Translations under genes and position numbers: made by a program
DNA from: Antedon mediterranea
Taxonomy: Eukaryota; Echinodermata; Crinoidea; Comatulida; Antedonidae
Direction: 5' to 3'
Length of the DNA: 64,000 nucleotides
Assembly (NCBI RefSeq): GCF_964355755.1
Contig: NC_092671.1
Location: forward strand, 26,412,070-26,476,069
Notes under the pieces: model-generated
Seen by the model: only the letters and a program-made list of their open reading frames with translations
What the model was told of the DNA's origin: nothing
Databases searched by the model: none
Part shown: positions 1 to 12,000 of the stretch, piece by piece
Layout: each line of letters starts with the position of its first letter
Numbering within the stretch: position 1 is the first letter of the stretch

Positions 1-21
1 CCATTGGGGAATATATTCTAA

Positions 22-720
22 TGAGTCTCAGTTTGAATGAAGTCTGTTATTGTTAAACTTGAGTTTGAGTCTCAGTTTGAATGACTTTTTACTCTTTGAA
101 AGAGTTTGAGTCTCAATTTGAGTGACCTTTTTACTCTTTGCAAGAGTTTGAGTCTCAATTTGCGTGACCTTTTTACTCTTTGAAAGAGTTTGAGTCTCAA
201 TTTGAGTGACCTTTTTACTCTTTGAAAAAGTTTGAGTCTCAATTTGAGTGACCTTTTTACTCTTTAAAAGAGTTTGAGTCTCAATTTGAGTGACCTTTTT
301 ACTCTTTGCAAGAGTTTGAGTCTCAATTTGAGTGACCTTTTTACTCTTTGAAAGAGTTTGAGTCTCAATTTGAGTGACCTTTTTACTCTTTGAAAGAGTT
401 TGAGTCTCAATTTGAGTGACCTTTTTACTCTTTGCAAGAGTTTGAGTCTCAATTTGAGTGATCTTTTTACTCTTTGAAAGAGTTTGAGTCTCAATTTGAG
501 TGACCTTTTTACTCTTTGAAAGAGTTTGAGTCTCAATTTGAGTGACCTTTTTACTCTTTGAAAGAGTTTGAGTCTCAATTTGAGTGACCTTTTTACTCTT
601 TGAAAGAGTTTGAGTCTCAATTTGAGTGACCTTTTTACTCTTTGAAAGAGTTTGAGTCTCAATTTGAGTGACCTTTTTACTCTTTGAAAGAGTTTTACTC
701 TAAGTTTGAGTTATTTTTAT
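22..720. repeat. 42-bp minisatellite, about 15 regular copies
   Basis: A 42-bp unit built around GAGTTTGAGTCTCAATTTGA and a run ending ACTCTTTGAAAGAGT is repeated head to tail with few substitutions (for example TTGAAAG versus TTGCAAG). Because 42 is a multiple of 3 and the unit lacks a stop in one minus-strand frame, a 132-codon open frame with a 14-residue period runs through it. That frame is best read as a by-product of the repeat, not a gene. The unit is rich in short palindromes such as TTGAGTCTCAA and ACTCT..AGAGT. The array touches the left edge, so its full length is unknown. Confidence 0.93.
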
Positions 721-945
721 ACTCTTTGCAAGAGTTTAAGTTTGAGGTATTTCTATACTCTTTGCAAGAGTTTGAGTCTAAGTTTGAGGTATTTCTATAC
801 TCTTTGCAAGAGTTTGAGTCTCAGTTTGAGTGACTTTCTTGTTACTCTTACTGTCAGGTTGACAATTTTAGTAAGGTTTTTAAAATTAAAATTGACTCTT
901 TTTGAGTCTCAGTTTAACTTACTCTTGCAAAGTCTAATAATTTGA
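721..945. repeat. Degenerate tail of the 42-bp minisatellite
   Basis: The same GAGTTTGAGTCT and ACTCTTTGCAAGAGTTT blocks continue with altered spacing and substitutions (TTTGAGGTATTTCTATACTC). Divergence rises away from the regular array, as expected at the edge of a minisatellite that is homogenised mostly in its centre. Confidence 0.8.
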
Positions 946-1610
946 GCAAATATTTTACTTTCCCTATTCTTGCACATTTCTCATCTTTTCTTTCGCCATA
1001 TATTTTCAGCATTAGGCCTATTAGGTGTTTAGTATAAAGTTTCTGTGTTTTGTATGTAAGATATATTGACATTACTTTCACAGAAGTTAATCCTTCTACT
1101 TGAGTCCCACTTGAAGTATAATGTGCATACATGGGTTGTGTAATTAGTAATTGTCTGAAGGGTATTTTAAAGTGATTCAGAGTCCATGGCATTATGACCT
1201 AGCATAAGTTGTGGTTACAAAAGCTAGTTTGTGCAGGGATGATAAACATTTACAAATTACAGTGTGAACAGGGATTTTCCTTAGCAAAATGATAACATTT
1301 ACATTTTAAAAGAAATGACTCTATTGTTTAATAAAAACCACTACAAAAAACATGAAATTACTAAAAATTTTAGAAAAGACTTTTTTTTAGATATAAAATG
1401 TTGAAACACTAACTGTTTCAATAGAAACATGCCTACTGTTCTGTAGGGAGAAAATTAATTTTTATAACCTTTGAAGATTTCAATAACATAATTTTGGTTA
1501 AATGTAAACCAACAACCACAACAGTTGACCACTTGTTAAAAACCATGACTTCTAATATCTCAAATGAAATTTGTCAAGATTGTTTACAAAGGCGTTACAG
1601 GTCAACTTTT
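946..1610. other. Unique AT-rich DNA, no feature seen
   Basis: No long open frame, RNA gene or repeat was recognised between the first minisatellite and the start of the duplicated segment. Confidence 0.6.
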
Positions 1611-1945
1611 AAGTTTCCCACTTGCCATTCCTAAAGTCAAAACACAAGAGATTTGTGTTATTGTAAGAGACCTTGATGAAAACCCCTCCAGGTCATTCCT
1701 TTCAACATTCTGATTAAAGCCTATTTAAAGCACCCCTTGTTGACTTTCAGACCTGGAAAAAATTGGCTAAAAATTGTGATCCCCTCCGGAAAAATAGTTC
1801 CTTTGATTCTTTCTGGAGGTTTGTGTATTGTTTTTTGTTGATGAACGCAGCTGGTTTATACCATAATTCAAAGGTTTATACAGTGAGTATAGGTTGATCA
1901 TTTGATAGCCTCCAATATTTGTACTCTTTTCAGTGGTTATAATAC

Positions 1946-1970
1946 TAGTAGTAGTAGTAGTAGTAGTAGT
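1946..1970. repeat. (TAG)8 microsatellite
   Basis: Eight TAG units plus one T. The duplicate copy at 6161-6182 has seven units. This and the adjacent 7-bp insertion are the only length differences I saw between the unique parts of the two duplicated segments. Confidence 0.95.
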
Positions 1971-3382
1971 GGTATGGAATATAGCAGGAAGACATGCACA
2001 TTACAGAGTACCTTAAATAGGTAAGTTTTTAAGCTACAGCAAAGTCTGCAGATTTACATACACTAAATGAAATTGACAGTATTTTTAATAAGAAGACGGT
2101 GTTATGTCCTGTTTGCATTTGTTTGCTGTTGGATTTGTCAGCCTACATGCTTTACAATACAATGTTCTGCAATAATTATTTCTTAATGAAAAATTTCAGT
2201 AGTAAATTTTAGTAGGTTTTTGCAATGTTTATTCTGCACATGAGCTGTGTATGCAAGACGGGTAGTTTAATGCTGTTGCATGTCTTGGAACCTGGTTGGT
2301 TGGGAATTTCATAATTAAAATAATTAAATTAAACCCGAATCCTAGTTTTGCATACTGTAGTTTGTAGTATTTCTGTTCATAGAGTACAGGTACCAACATT
2401 TGATGGATTTAAATTTCTGTAGTATATTAAAAACTCTAGAATTATTTGAGAGAAATATTAATACATTTACAGTTTACACTTACAGTAAGGAGTGTATTTT
2501 GTATTGGACTTTAAATACAGTAGTCTAACCTGCTCAGTACCTGCTAGCTACATACTTGTATCTACCTCCCAAGTATACTGTAGTAGGGTAAAATACTGGA
2601 AATATAAATATTATTTTGAAATTTGATTGCCACAGTATTGTTGCATCTTTTGTTGACTATTTGTTATGCTGACAAATTTGAAGCCTACAATATTATTGAT
2701 AGTTTATTTTGCTCTCTTTAGTTTGTTAGTTTTGCTTATTTGCATTTTAAAATGCACTGGTTGTTTGTTTAATACAATGAATAGGATGATTCCTCAAATA
2801 AATAAATATTTATTTTGGTGGATCAATTTAGATTGTTAGTAAAATTGCAGAATATTATCATAATAGTCTATGATGAGTTGACCTTTATAGCAGTTATGTT
2901 TTAAGAACATTTTGTTAACATCAACATTTCATGCATCAGTTTATACAAAAAATAAATAAATAAAATAGATAAATACAAATGGTTTTAATTGGCCCAGCTG
3001 CTTGTTCTGGAACAATGATCAGTCTCCAAAAATGTTAGTTTAGTTATCATTTGAATGTAATAGGCCAAGCAAAGAAATGCTATATTTTTTGGCTGAGAGG
3101 AAAGAGAAATGGTAGACAGCGCACTCTATATTGATCGTGGATGGCTGGTAAGGCGCTGTGTGCAGAAGTGTATCCAGGATTTTGAAATAGGGAGTCCAGG
3201 GCATTATGGAGAAATAAACCCAGAAATGAACACAGAGGGTGATAAATGGCACTCTCGCAACATAAATTTCAGGATAAAATTGTATTTCTACCGATAAATA
3301 CATTGACATTTTGTGCATGTTACTTTGTTAGATATGCATGTTTTGTGTGGGAACTGTCAATTGTTTGATTGTTCTTCACACA

Positions 3383-3483
3383 GGCCCTGTTTCTTCTGCC
3401 AAATAAATACAGTATTTAATACAGTATTTTATAAATACCGTATATATACAGTATTTTTTGGCAGTTGCTGCAGAAACAGGCCC
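3383..3483. mobile_element. Short palindromic MITE, family A type (copy A)
   Basis: The 101-bp segment begins GGCCCTGTTTCTTCTGCC and ends GCAGAAACAGGCCC, its near inverse complement. The interior is made of TACAGTA/TACCGTA blocks in A/T runs. These are the ends and subterminal motif of the larger elements at 22311-22820, 30146-30951 and 41699-42526, so this is a very short deletion derivative. No clean 3-bp target duplication was seen (ACA versus ACT). Confidence 0.75.
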
Positions 3484-4222
3484 ACTGAGTGGACGGTGAT
3501 TTTTTTTTATTTGCATTCAATGCGTAGTCAGTATACTGGCCTACAAAATAGGATTTTTCTATTTTCTATGAATTAAAAGTGAATTATTATAATATATTCT
3601 TATGAGCGAAAATACATGTCCTACCAGACAAAGCAAAGTATTAAATCACTATTAATATCTTCAATTCATTTGCAACAAAAGAATCCAATCATACAATATT
3701 CCAAATGAATGCAATATTTCTGATTAGGTAAATATTTTTGTTTCTACTTGAATGACCTTATTAACTTTATGATAGCTATTTGTGGATTGCTTGTCATAGC
3801 AACCTTGTTCTTTACTCCCCCATGTTTAGGGATCATCAGAGACTACTGTTGTAGGCTTTATATAGCTGCTGTCACATCTCGTGCAGGTTCGAAATTATCG
3901 GCAGCCGATATCATTTACTTTGACCGTTTTCAAGGCATATGCTTTTTGTTGTGTGTAAACGTACGTATTTGTACAATACTTGAATATTTTTTAATAGAAA
4001 TTTGGCATTTAAAGGCAAAGTGAATTAAAAAAATGTCTTATTTGATTATTAACTACACTGAATAAATATTGTTAAAAAAATGAAACTAAACACTTTTTAT
4101 TTTATGTTATAAAAAATGGGTAGACAGTTTATATATTTCTGTAACAAGTTATTGTTTTTTTCCATACATATTTCTTTTCTATAGTCTTTTACTGTATATC
4201 AAGGATCAATACAATTTCATAT

Positions 4223-4238
4223 CACACACACACACACA
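4223..4238. repeat. (CA)8 microsatellite
   Basis: Eight CA units. The same length occurs in the duplicate at 8435-8450, which argues that the duplication is recent or subject to conversion. Confidence 0.9.
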
Positions 4239-4799
4239 AATAAAAAACATTCCAGAGCCACTTGACCAACATTCCACAACACAACAGATTAACTGGAAAG
4301 TGTGTTAATTGGATTAATTCGTTAAAAGCTAATTAATGACTACATTTTATTTTCTTGATGACTTTTTGTTAAGGTACTTGTTCCACTTCAGTGAAAAAAA
4401 TAATGTCAAAGCAATAGGGTTTCCTATCTGATTATAGATTTTAACCTGCAGGTTTTTAGTTATAACCCAAGGTCAGTTGTTTGAGGGTTGCTGATTGGAG
4501 GGGTATAGAGTAGAGGACCAGGTATGGCACATTCCAGTTAATTTTAACACCAGTTGAATGCTGTGGTTTGCATACCTCGCTTTACAATCTACAAGACTGC
4601 TATATGAATATTGTTTTATTCATTTATCTACTCCTTGTTTTATACTCTATACTGAATTATATCTCAATTGTTTGATGTCCTACTGGTTCTGAAACGTGTA
4701 AGTTTTTTTTCTTTAGTAAGTTTTTTTTTTTATAGATTTTTTTGCTTTCGTCATTAGCTATTTTTTTTCGTTTACAAATACTGTAAAAATGTACAAATT

Positions 4800-5814
4800 C
4801 ATAGAGTGATCGGGTACTTACAGAGTGTACCTTGCTATTATTTCATAGAGTAATCGGGTACTTACAGAGTGTGCCTTGCTATTATTTCATAGAGTAATCG
4901 GGTACTTACAGAGTGTACCTTGCTATTATTTCATAGAGTAATCGGGTACTTACAGAGTGTACCTTGCTATTATTTCATAGAGTAATCGGGTACTTACAGA
5001 GTGTACCTTGCTATTATTTCATAGAGTAATTGGGTACTTACAGAGTGTGCCTTGCTATTATTTCATAGAGTAATCGGGTACTTACAGAGTGTACCTTGCT
5101 ATTATTTCATAGAGTAATCGGGTACTTACAGAGTGTACCTTGCTATTATTTCATAGAGTAATTGGGTACTTACAGAGTGTACCTTGCTATTATTTCATAG
5201 AGTAATCGGGTACTTACAGAGTGTGCCTTGCTATTATTTCATAGAGTAATCGGGTACTTACAGAGTGTACCTTGCTATTATTTCATAGAGTAATCGGGTA
5301 CTTACAGAGTGTGCCTTGCTATTATTTCATAGAGTAATCGGGTACTTACAGAGTGTGCCTTGCTATTATTTCATAGAGTAATTGGGTACTTACAGAGTGT
5401 ACCTTGCTATTATTTCATAGAGTAATTGGGTACTTACAGAGTGTGCCTTGCTATTATTTCATAGAGTAATCGGGTACTTACAGAGTGTGCCTTGCTATTA
5501 TTTCATAGAGTAATCGGGTACTTACAGAGTGTGCCTTGCTATTATTTCATAGAGTAATCGGGTACTTACAGAGTGTGCCTTGCTATTATTTCATAGAGTA
5601 ATTGGGTACTTACAGAGTGTACCTTGCTATTATTTCATAGAGTAATTGGGTACTTACAGAGTGTACCTTGCTATTATTTCATAGAGTAATTGGGTACTTA
5701 CAGAGTGTGCCTTGCTATTATTTCATAGAGTAATCGGGTACTTACAGAGTGTACCTTGCTATTATTTCATAGAGTAATTGGGTACTTACAGAGTGTACCT
5801 TGCTATTATTTCAT
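4800..5814. repeat. 44-bp minisatellite array A, 23 copies
   Basis: The unit runs CATAGAGTAATCGGGTACTT followed by ACAGAGTGTACCTTGCTATT and ATTT, 44 bp in all. Two positions vary between units: ATCGGG/ATTGGG and GTACC/GTGCC. The first unit carries TGATCG instead of TAATCG and marks the left edge. The array stops abruptly at 5814, where copy B of the duplicated unique sequence begins after a few bases. Confidence 0.97.
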
Positions 5815-6160
5815 TTTCAAGTTTCCCACTTGCCATTCCTAAAGTCAAAACACAAGAGATTTGTGTTATTGTAAGAGACCTTGATGAAAACCCCTCCAGG
5901 TCATTCCTTTCAACATTCTGATTAAAGCCTATTTAAAGCACCCCTTGTTGACTTTCAGACCTGGAAAAAATTGGCTAAAAATTGTGATCCCCTCCGGAAA
6001 AATAGTTCCTTTGATTCTTTCTGGAGGTTTGTGTATTGTTTTTTGTTGATGAACGCAGCTGGTTTATACCATAATTCAAAGGTTTATACAGTGAGTATAG
6101 GTTGATCATTTGATAGCCTCCAATATTTGTACTCTTTTCAGTGGTTATAAATTATAATAC

Positions 6161-6182
6161 TAGTAGTAGTAGTAGTAGTAGT
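6161..6182. repeat. (TAG)7 microsatellite
   Basis: Counterpart of 1946-1970 with one TAG unit fewer. It is preceded by a 7-bp insertion (AAATTAT-type) absent from copy A. Confidence 0.93.
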
Positions 6183-7594
6183 GGTATGGAATATAGCAGG
6201 AAGACATGCACATTACAGAGTACCTTAAATAGGTAAGTTTTTAAGCTACAGCAAAGTCTGCAGATTTACATACACTAAATGAAATTGACAGTATTTTTAA
6301 TAAGAAGACGGTGTTATGTCCTGTTTGCATTTGTTTGCTGTTGGATTTGTCAGCCTACATGCTTTACAATACAATGTTCTGCAATAATTATTTCTTAATG
6401 AAAAATTTCAGTAGTAAATTTTAGTAGGTTTTTGCAATGTTTATTCTGCACATGAGCTGTGTATGCAAGACGGGTAGTTTAATGCTGTTGCATGTCTTGG
6501 AACCTGGTTGGTTGGGAATTTCATAATTAAAATAATTAAATTAAACCCGAATCCTAGTTTTGCATACTGTAGTTTGTAGTATTTCTGTTCATAGAGTACA
6601 GGTACCAACATTTGATGGATTTAAATTTCTGTAGTATATTAAAAACTCTAGAATTATTTGAGAGAAATATTAATACATTTACAGTTTACACTTACAGTAA
6701 GGAGTGTATTTTGTATTGGACTTTAAATACAGTAGTCTAACCTGCTCAGTACCTGCTAGCTACATACTTGTATCTACCTCCCAAGTATACTGTAGTAGGG
6801 TAAAATACTGGAAATATAAATATTATTTTGAAATTTGATTGCCACAGTATTGTTGCATCTTTTGTTGACTATTTGTTATGCTGACAAATTTGAAGCCTAC
6901 AATATTATTGATAGTTTATTTTGCTCTCTTTAGTTTGTTAGTTTTGCTTATTTGCATTTTAAAATGCACTGGTTGTTTGTTTAATACAATGAATAGGATG
7001 ATTCCTCAAATAAATAAATATTTATTTTGGTGGATCAATTTAGATTGTTAGTAAAATTGCAGAATATTATCATAATAGTCTATGATGAGTTGACCTTTAT
7101 AGCAGTTATGTTTTAAGAACATTTTGTTAACATCAACATTTCATGCATCAGTTTATACAAAAAATAAATAAATAAAATAGATAAATACAAATGGTTTTAA
7201 TTGGCCCAGCTGCTTGTTCTGGAACAATGATCAGTCTCCAAAAATGTTAGTTTAGTTATCATTTGAATGTAATAGGCCAAGCAAAGAAATGCTATATTTT
7301 TTGGCTGAGAGGAAAGAGAAATGGTAGACAGCGCACTCTATATTGATCGTGGATGGCTGGTAAGGCGCTGTGTGCAGAAGTGTATCCAGGATTTTGAAAT
7401 AGGGAGTCCAGGGCATTATGGAGAAATAAACCCAGAAATGAACACAGAGGGTGATAAATGGCACTCTCGCAACATAAATTTCAGGATAAAATTGTATTTC
7501 TACCGATAAATACATTGACATTTTGTGCATGTTACTTTGTTAGATATGCATGTTTTGTGTGGGAACTGTCAATTGTTTGATTGTTCTTCACACA

Positions 7595-7695
7595 GGCCCT
7601 GTTTCTTCTGCCAAATAAATACAGTATTTAATACAGTATTTTATAAATACCGTATATATACAGTATTTTTTGGCAGTTGCTGCAGAAACAGGCCC
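7595..7695. mobile_element. Short palindromic MITE, family A type (copy B)
   Basis: Exact duplicate of 3383-3483, carried along by the segmental duplication and not a separate insertion: the offset is 4,212 bp and the flanks are identical. Confidence 0.75.
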
Positions 7696-9011
7696 ACTGA
7701 GTGGACGGTGATTTTTTTTTATTTGCATTCAATGCGTAGTCAGTATACTGGCCTACAAAATAGGATTTTTCTATTTTCTATGAATTAAAAGTGAATTATT
7801 ATAATATATTCTTATGAGCGAAAATACATGTCCTACCAGACAAAGCAAAGTATTAAATCACTATTAATATCTTCAATTCATTTGCAACAAAAGAATCCAA
7901 TCATACAATATTCCAAATGAATGCAATATTTCTGATTAGGTAAATATTTTTGTTTCTACTTGAATGACCTTATTAACTTTATGATAGCTATTTGTGGATT
8001 GCTTGTCATAGCAACCTTGTTCTTTACTCCCCCATGTTTAGGGATCATCAGAGACTACTGTTGTAGGCTTTATATAGCTGCTGTCACATCTCGTGCAGGT
8101 TCGAAATTATCGGCAGCCGATATCATTTACTTTGACCGTTTTCAAGGCATATGCTTTTTGTTGTGTGTAAACGTACGTATTTGTACAATACTTGAATATT
8201 TTTTAATAGAAATTTGGCATTTAAAGGCAAAGTGAATTAAAAAAATGTCTTATTTGATTATTAACTACACTGAATAAATATTGTTAAAAAAATGAAACTA
8301 AACACTTTTTATTTTATGTTATAAAAAATGGGTAGACAGTTTATATATTTCTGTAACAAGTTATTGTTTTTTTCCATACATATTTCTTTTCTATAGTCTT
8401 TTACTGTATATCAAGGATCAATACAATTTCATATCACACACACACACACAAATAAAAAACATTCCAGAGCCACTTGACCAACATTCCACAACACAACAGA
8501 TTAACTGGAAAGTGTGTTAATTGGATTAATTCGTTAAAAGCTAATTAATGACTACATTTTATTTTCTTGATGACTTTTTGTTAAGGTACTTGTTCCACTT
8601 CAGTGAAAAAAATAATGTCAAAGCAATAGGGTTTCCTATCTGATTATAGATTTTAACCTGCAGGTTTTTAGTTATAACCCAAGGTCAGTTGTTTGAGGGT
8701 TGCTGATTGGAGGGGTATAGAGTAGAGGACCAGGTATGGCACATTCCAGTTAATTTTAACACCAGTTGAATGCTGTGGTTTGCATACCTCGCTTTACAAT
8801 CTACAAGACTGCTATATGAATATTGTTTTATTCATTTATCTACTCCTTGTTTTATACTCTATACTGAATTATATCTCAATTGTTTGATGTCCTACTGGTT
8901 CTGAAACGTGTAAGTTTTTTTTCTTTAGTAAGTTTTTTTTTTTATAGATTTTTTTGCTTTCGTCATTAGCTATTTTTTTTCGTTTACAAATACTGTAAAA
9001 ATGTACAAATT

Positions 9012-12000
9012 CATAGAGTGATCGGGTACTTACAGAGTGTACCTTGCTATTATTTCATAGAGTAATCGGGTACTTACAGAGTGTGCCTTGCTATTATTTC
9101 ATAGAGTAATCGGGTACTTACAGAGTGTACCTTGCTATTATTTCATAGAGTAATCGGGTACTTACAGAGTGTACCTTGCTATTATTTCATAGAGTAATCG
9201 GGTACTTACAGAGTGTACCTTGCTATTATTTCATAGAGTAATTGGGTACTTACAGAGTGTGCCTTGCTATTATTTCATAGAGTAATCGGGTACTTACAGA
9301 GTGTACCTTGCTATTATTTCATAGAGTAATCGGGTACTTACAGAGTGTACCTTGCTATTATTTCATAGAGTAATTGGGTACTTACAGAGTGTACCTTGCT
9401 ATTATTTCATAGAGTAATCGGGTACTTACAGAGTGTGCCTTGCTATTATTTCATAGAGTAATCGGGTACTTACAGAGTGTACCTTGCTATTATTTCATAG
9501 AGTAATCGGGTACTTACAGAGTGTGCCTTGCTATTATTTCATAGAGTAATCGGGTACTTACAGAGTGTGCCTTGCTATTATTTCATAGAGTAATTGGGTA
9601 CTTACAGAGTGTACCTTGCTATTATTTCATAGAGTAATTGGGTACTTACAGAGTGTGCCTTGCTATTATTTCATAGAGTAATCGGGTACTTACAGAGTGT
9701 GCCTTGCTATTATTTCATAGAGTAATCGGGTACTTACAGAGTGTGCCTTGCTATTATTTCATAGAGTAATCGGGTACTTACAGAGTGTGCCTTGCTATTA
9801 TTTCATAGAGTAATTGGGTACTTACAGAGTGTGCCTTGCTATTATTTCATAGAGTAATCGGGTACTTACAGAGTGTGCCTTGCTATTATTTCATAGAGTA
9901 ATCGGGTACTTACAGAGTGTGCCTTGCTATTATTTCATAGAGTAATTGGGTACTTACAGAGTGTACCTTGCTATTATTTCATAGAGTAATTGGGTACTTA
10001 CAGAGTGTACCTTGCTATTATTTCATAGAGTAATTGGGTACTTACAGAGTGTGCCTTGCTATTATTTCATAGAGTAATCGGGTACTTACAGAGTGTACCT
10101 TGCTATTATTTCATAGAGTAATTGGGTACTTACAGAGTGTACCTTGCTATTATTTCATAGAGTAATCGGGTACTTACAGAGTGTGCCTTGCTATTATTTC
10201 ATAGAGTAATTGGGTACTTACAGAGTGTGCCTTGCTATTATTTCATAGAGTAATTGGGTACTTACAGAGTGTACCTTGCTATTATTTCATAGAGTAAACG
10301 GGTACTTACAGAGTGTGCCTTGCTATTATTTCATAGAGTAATTGGGTACTTACAGAGTGTACCTTGCTATTATTTCATAGAGTAATCGGGTACTTACAGA
10401 GTGTGCCTTGCTATTATTTCATAGAGTAATCGGGTACTTACAGAGTGTACCTTGCTATTATTTCATAGAGTAATCGGGTACTTACAGAGTGTACCTTGCT
10501 ATTATTTCATAGAGTAATCGGGTACTTACAGAGTGTACCTTGCTATTATTTCATAGAGTAATTGGGTACTTACAGAGTGTGCCTTGCTATTATTTCATAG
10601 AGTAATCGGGTACTTACAGAGTGTGCCTTGCTATTATTTCATAGAGTAATCGGGTACTTACAGAGTGTGCCTTGCTATTATTTCATAGAGTAATCGGGTA
10701 CTTACAGAGTGTGCCTTGCTATTATTTCATAGAGTAATTGGGTACTTACAGAGTGTACCTTGCTATTATTTCATAGAGTAATTGGGTACTTACAGAGTGT
10801 ACCTTGCTATTATTTCATAGAGTAATTGGGTACTTACAGAGTGTGCCTTGCTATTATTTCATAGAGTAATTGGGTACTTACAGAGTGTGCCTTGCTATTA
10901 TTTCATAGAGTAATCGGGTACTTACAGAGTGTGCCTTGCTATTATTTCATAGAGTAATCGGGTACTTACAGAGTGTGCCTTGCTATTATTTCATAGAGTA
11001 ATCGGGTACTTACAGAGTGTGCCTTGCTATTATTTCATAGAGTAATCGGGTACTTACAGAGTGTGCCTTGCTATTATTTCATAGAGTAATCGGGTACTTA
11101 CAGAGTGTGCCTTGCTATTATTTCATAGAGTAATTGGGTACTTACAGAGTGTGCCTTGCTATTATTTCATAGAGTAATTGGGTACTTACAGAGTGTGCCT
11201 TGCTATTATTTCATAGAGTAATCGGGTACTTACAGAGTGTACCTTGCTATTATTTCATAGAGTAATCGGGTACTTACAGAGTGTACCTTGCTATTATTTC
11301 ATAGAGTAATCGGGTACTTACAGAGTGTACCTTGCTATTATTTCATAGAGTAATCGGGTACTTACAGAGTGTACCTTGCTATTATTTCATAGAGTAATCG
11401 GGTACTTACAGAGTGTACCTTGCTATTATTTCATAGAGTAATCGGGTACTTACAGAGTGTGCCTTGCTATTATTTCATAGAGTAATCGGGTACTTACAGA
11501 GTGTGCCTTGCTATTATTTCATAGAGTAATCGGGTACTTACAGAGTGTGCCTTGCTATTATTTCATAGAGTAATCGGGTACTTACAGAGTGTGCCTTGCT
11601 ATTATTTCATAGAGTAATTGGGTACTTACAGAGTGTGCCTTGCTATTATTTCATAGAGTAATTGGGTACTTACAGAGTGTGCCTTGCTATTATTTCATAG
11701 AGTAATCGGGTACTTACAGAGTGTACCTTGCTATTATTTCATAGAGTAATCGGGTACTTACAGAGTGTACCTTGCTATTATTTCATAGAGTAATCGGGTA
11801 CTTACAGAGTGTACCTTGCTATTATTTCATAGAGTAATCGGGTACTTACAGAGTGTACCTTGCTATTATTTCATAGAGTAATCGGGTACTTACAGAGTGT
11901 ACCTTGCTATTATTTCATAGAGTAATCGGGTACTTACAGAGTGTACCTTGCTATTATTTCATAGAGTAATCGGGTACTTACAGAGTGTGCCTTGCTATTA

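Larger units (their letters stand above)
1611..5814. repeat. 4.2-kb tandem duplication, copy A
   Basis: About 3.2 kb of unique-looking DNA (1611-4799) followed by 23 copies of a 44-bp minisatellite recurs almost perfectly at 5819 onward. The offset is 4,208 bp, becoming 4,212 bp after a small indel at a TAG microsatellite. Short open frames inside (for example 3313-3576 and 3748-4023) are identical in both copies but show no recognisable protein family, so they are not called as genes. The only differences I found by eye in the unique part are a 7-bp insertion and one TAG unit near 1940/6150. Confidence 0.95.
5819..10158. repeat. 4.2-kb tandem duplication, copy B
   Basis: Unique part 5819-9011 matches 1611-4799 almost exactly. 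The first 18 units of the following minisatellite have the same order of variants as array A. Then three extra units appear, after which the next five match array A's last five. The homology therefore extends into the array to roughly 10158, and the duplication breakpoint lies inside the minisatellite. Confidence 0.93.

Noticed and set aside
264-662. 132-codon minus-strand open frame with a 14-residue repeat
   Set aside because: It is generated by a 42-bp minisatellite lacking stops in one frame. There is no start context, no splice signals and no non-repeat coding part.
3748-4023. 91-codon frame with hydrophobic stretches, present twice (also 7960-8235)
   Set aside because: It starts at TTG, shows no family resemblance and is duplicated only because the whole segment is. 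Hydrophobic residues are expected from T-rich DNA.
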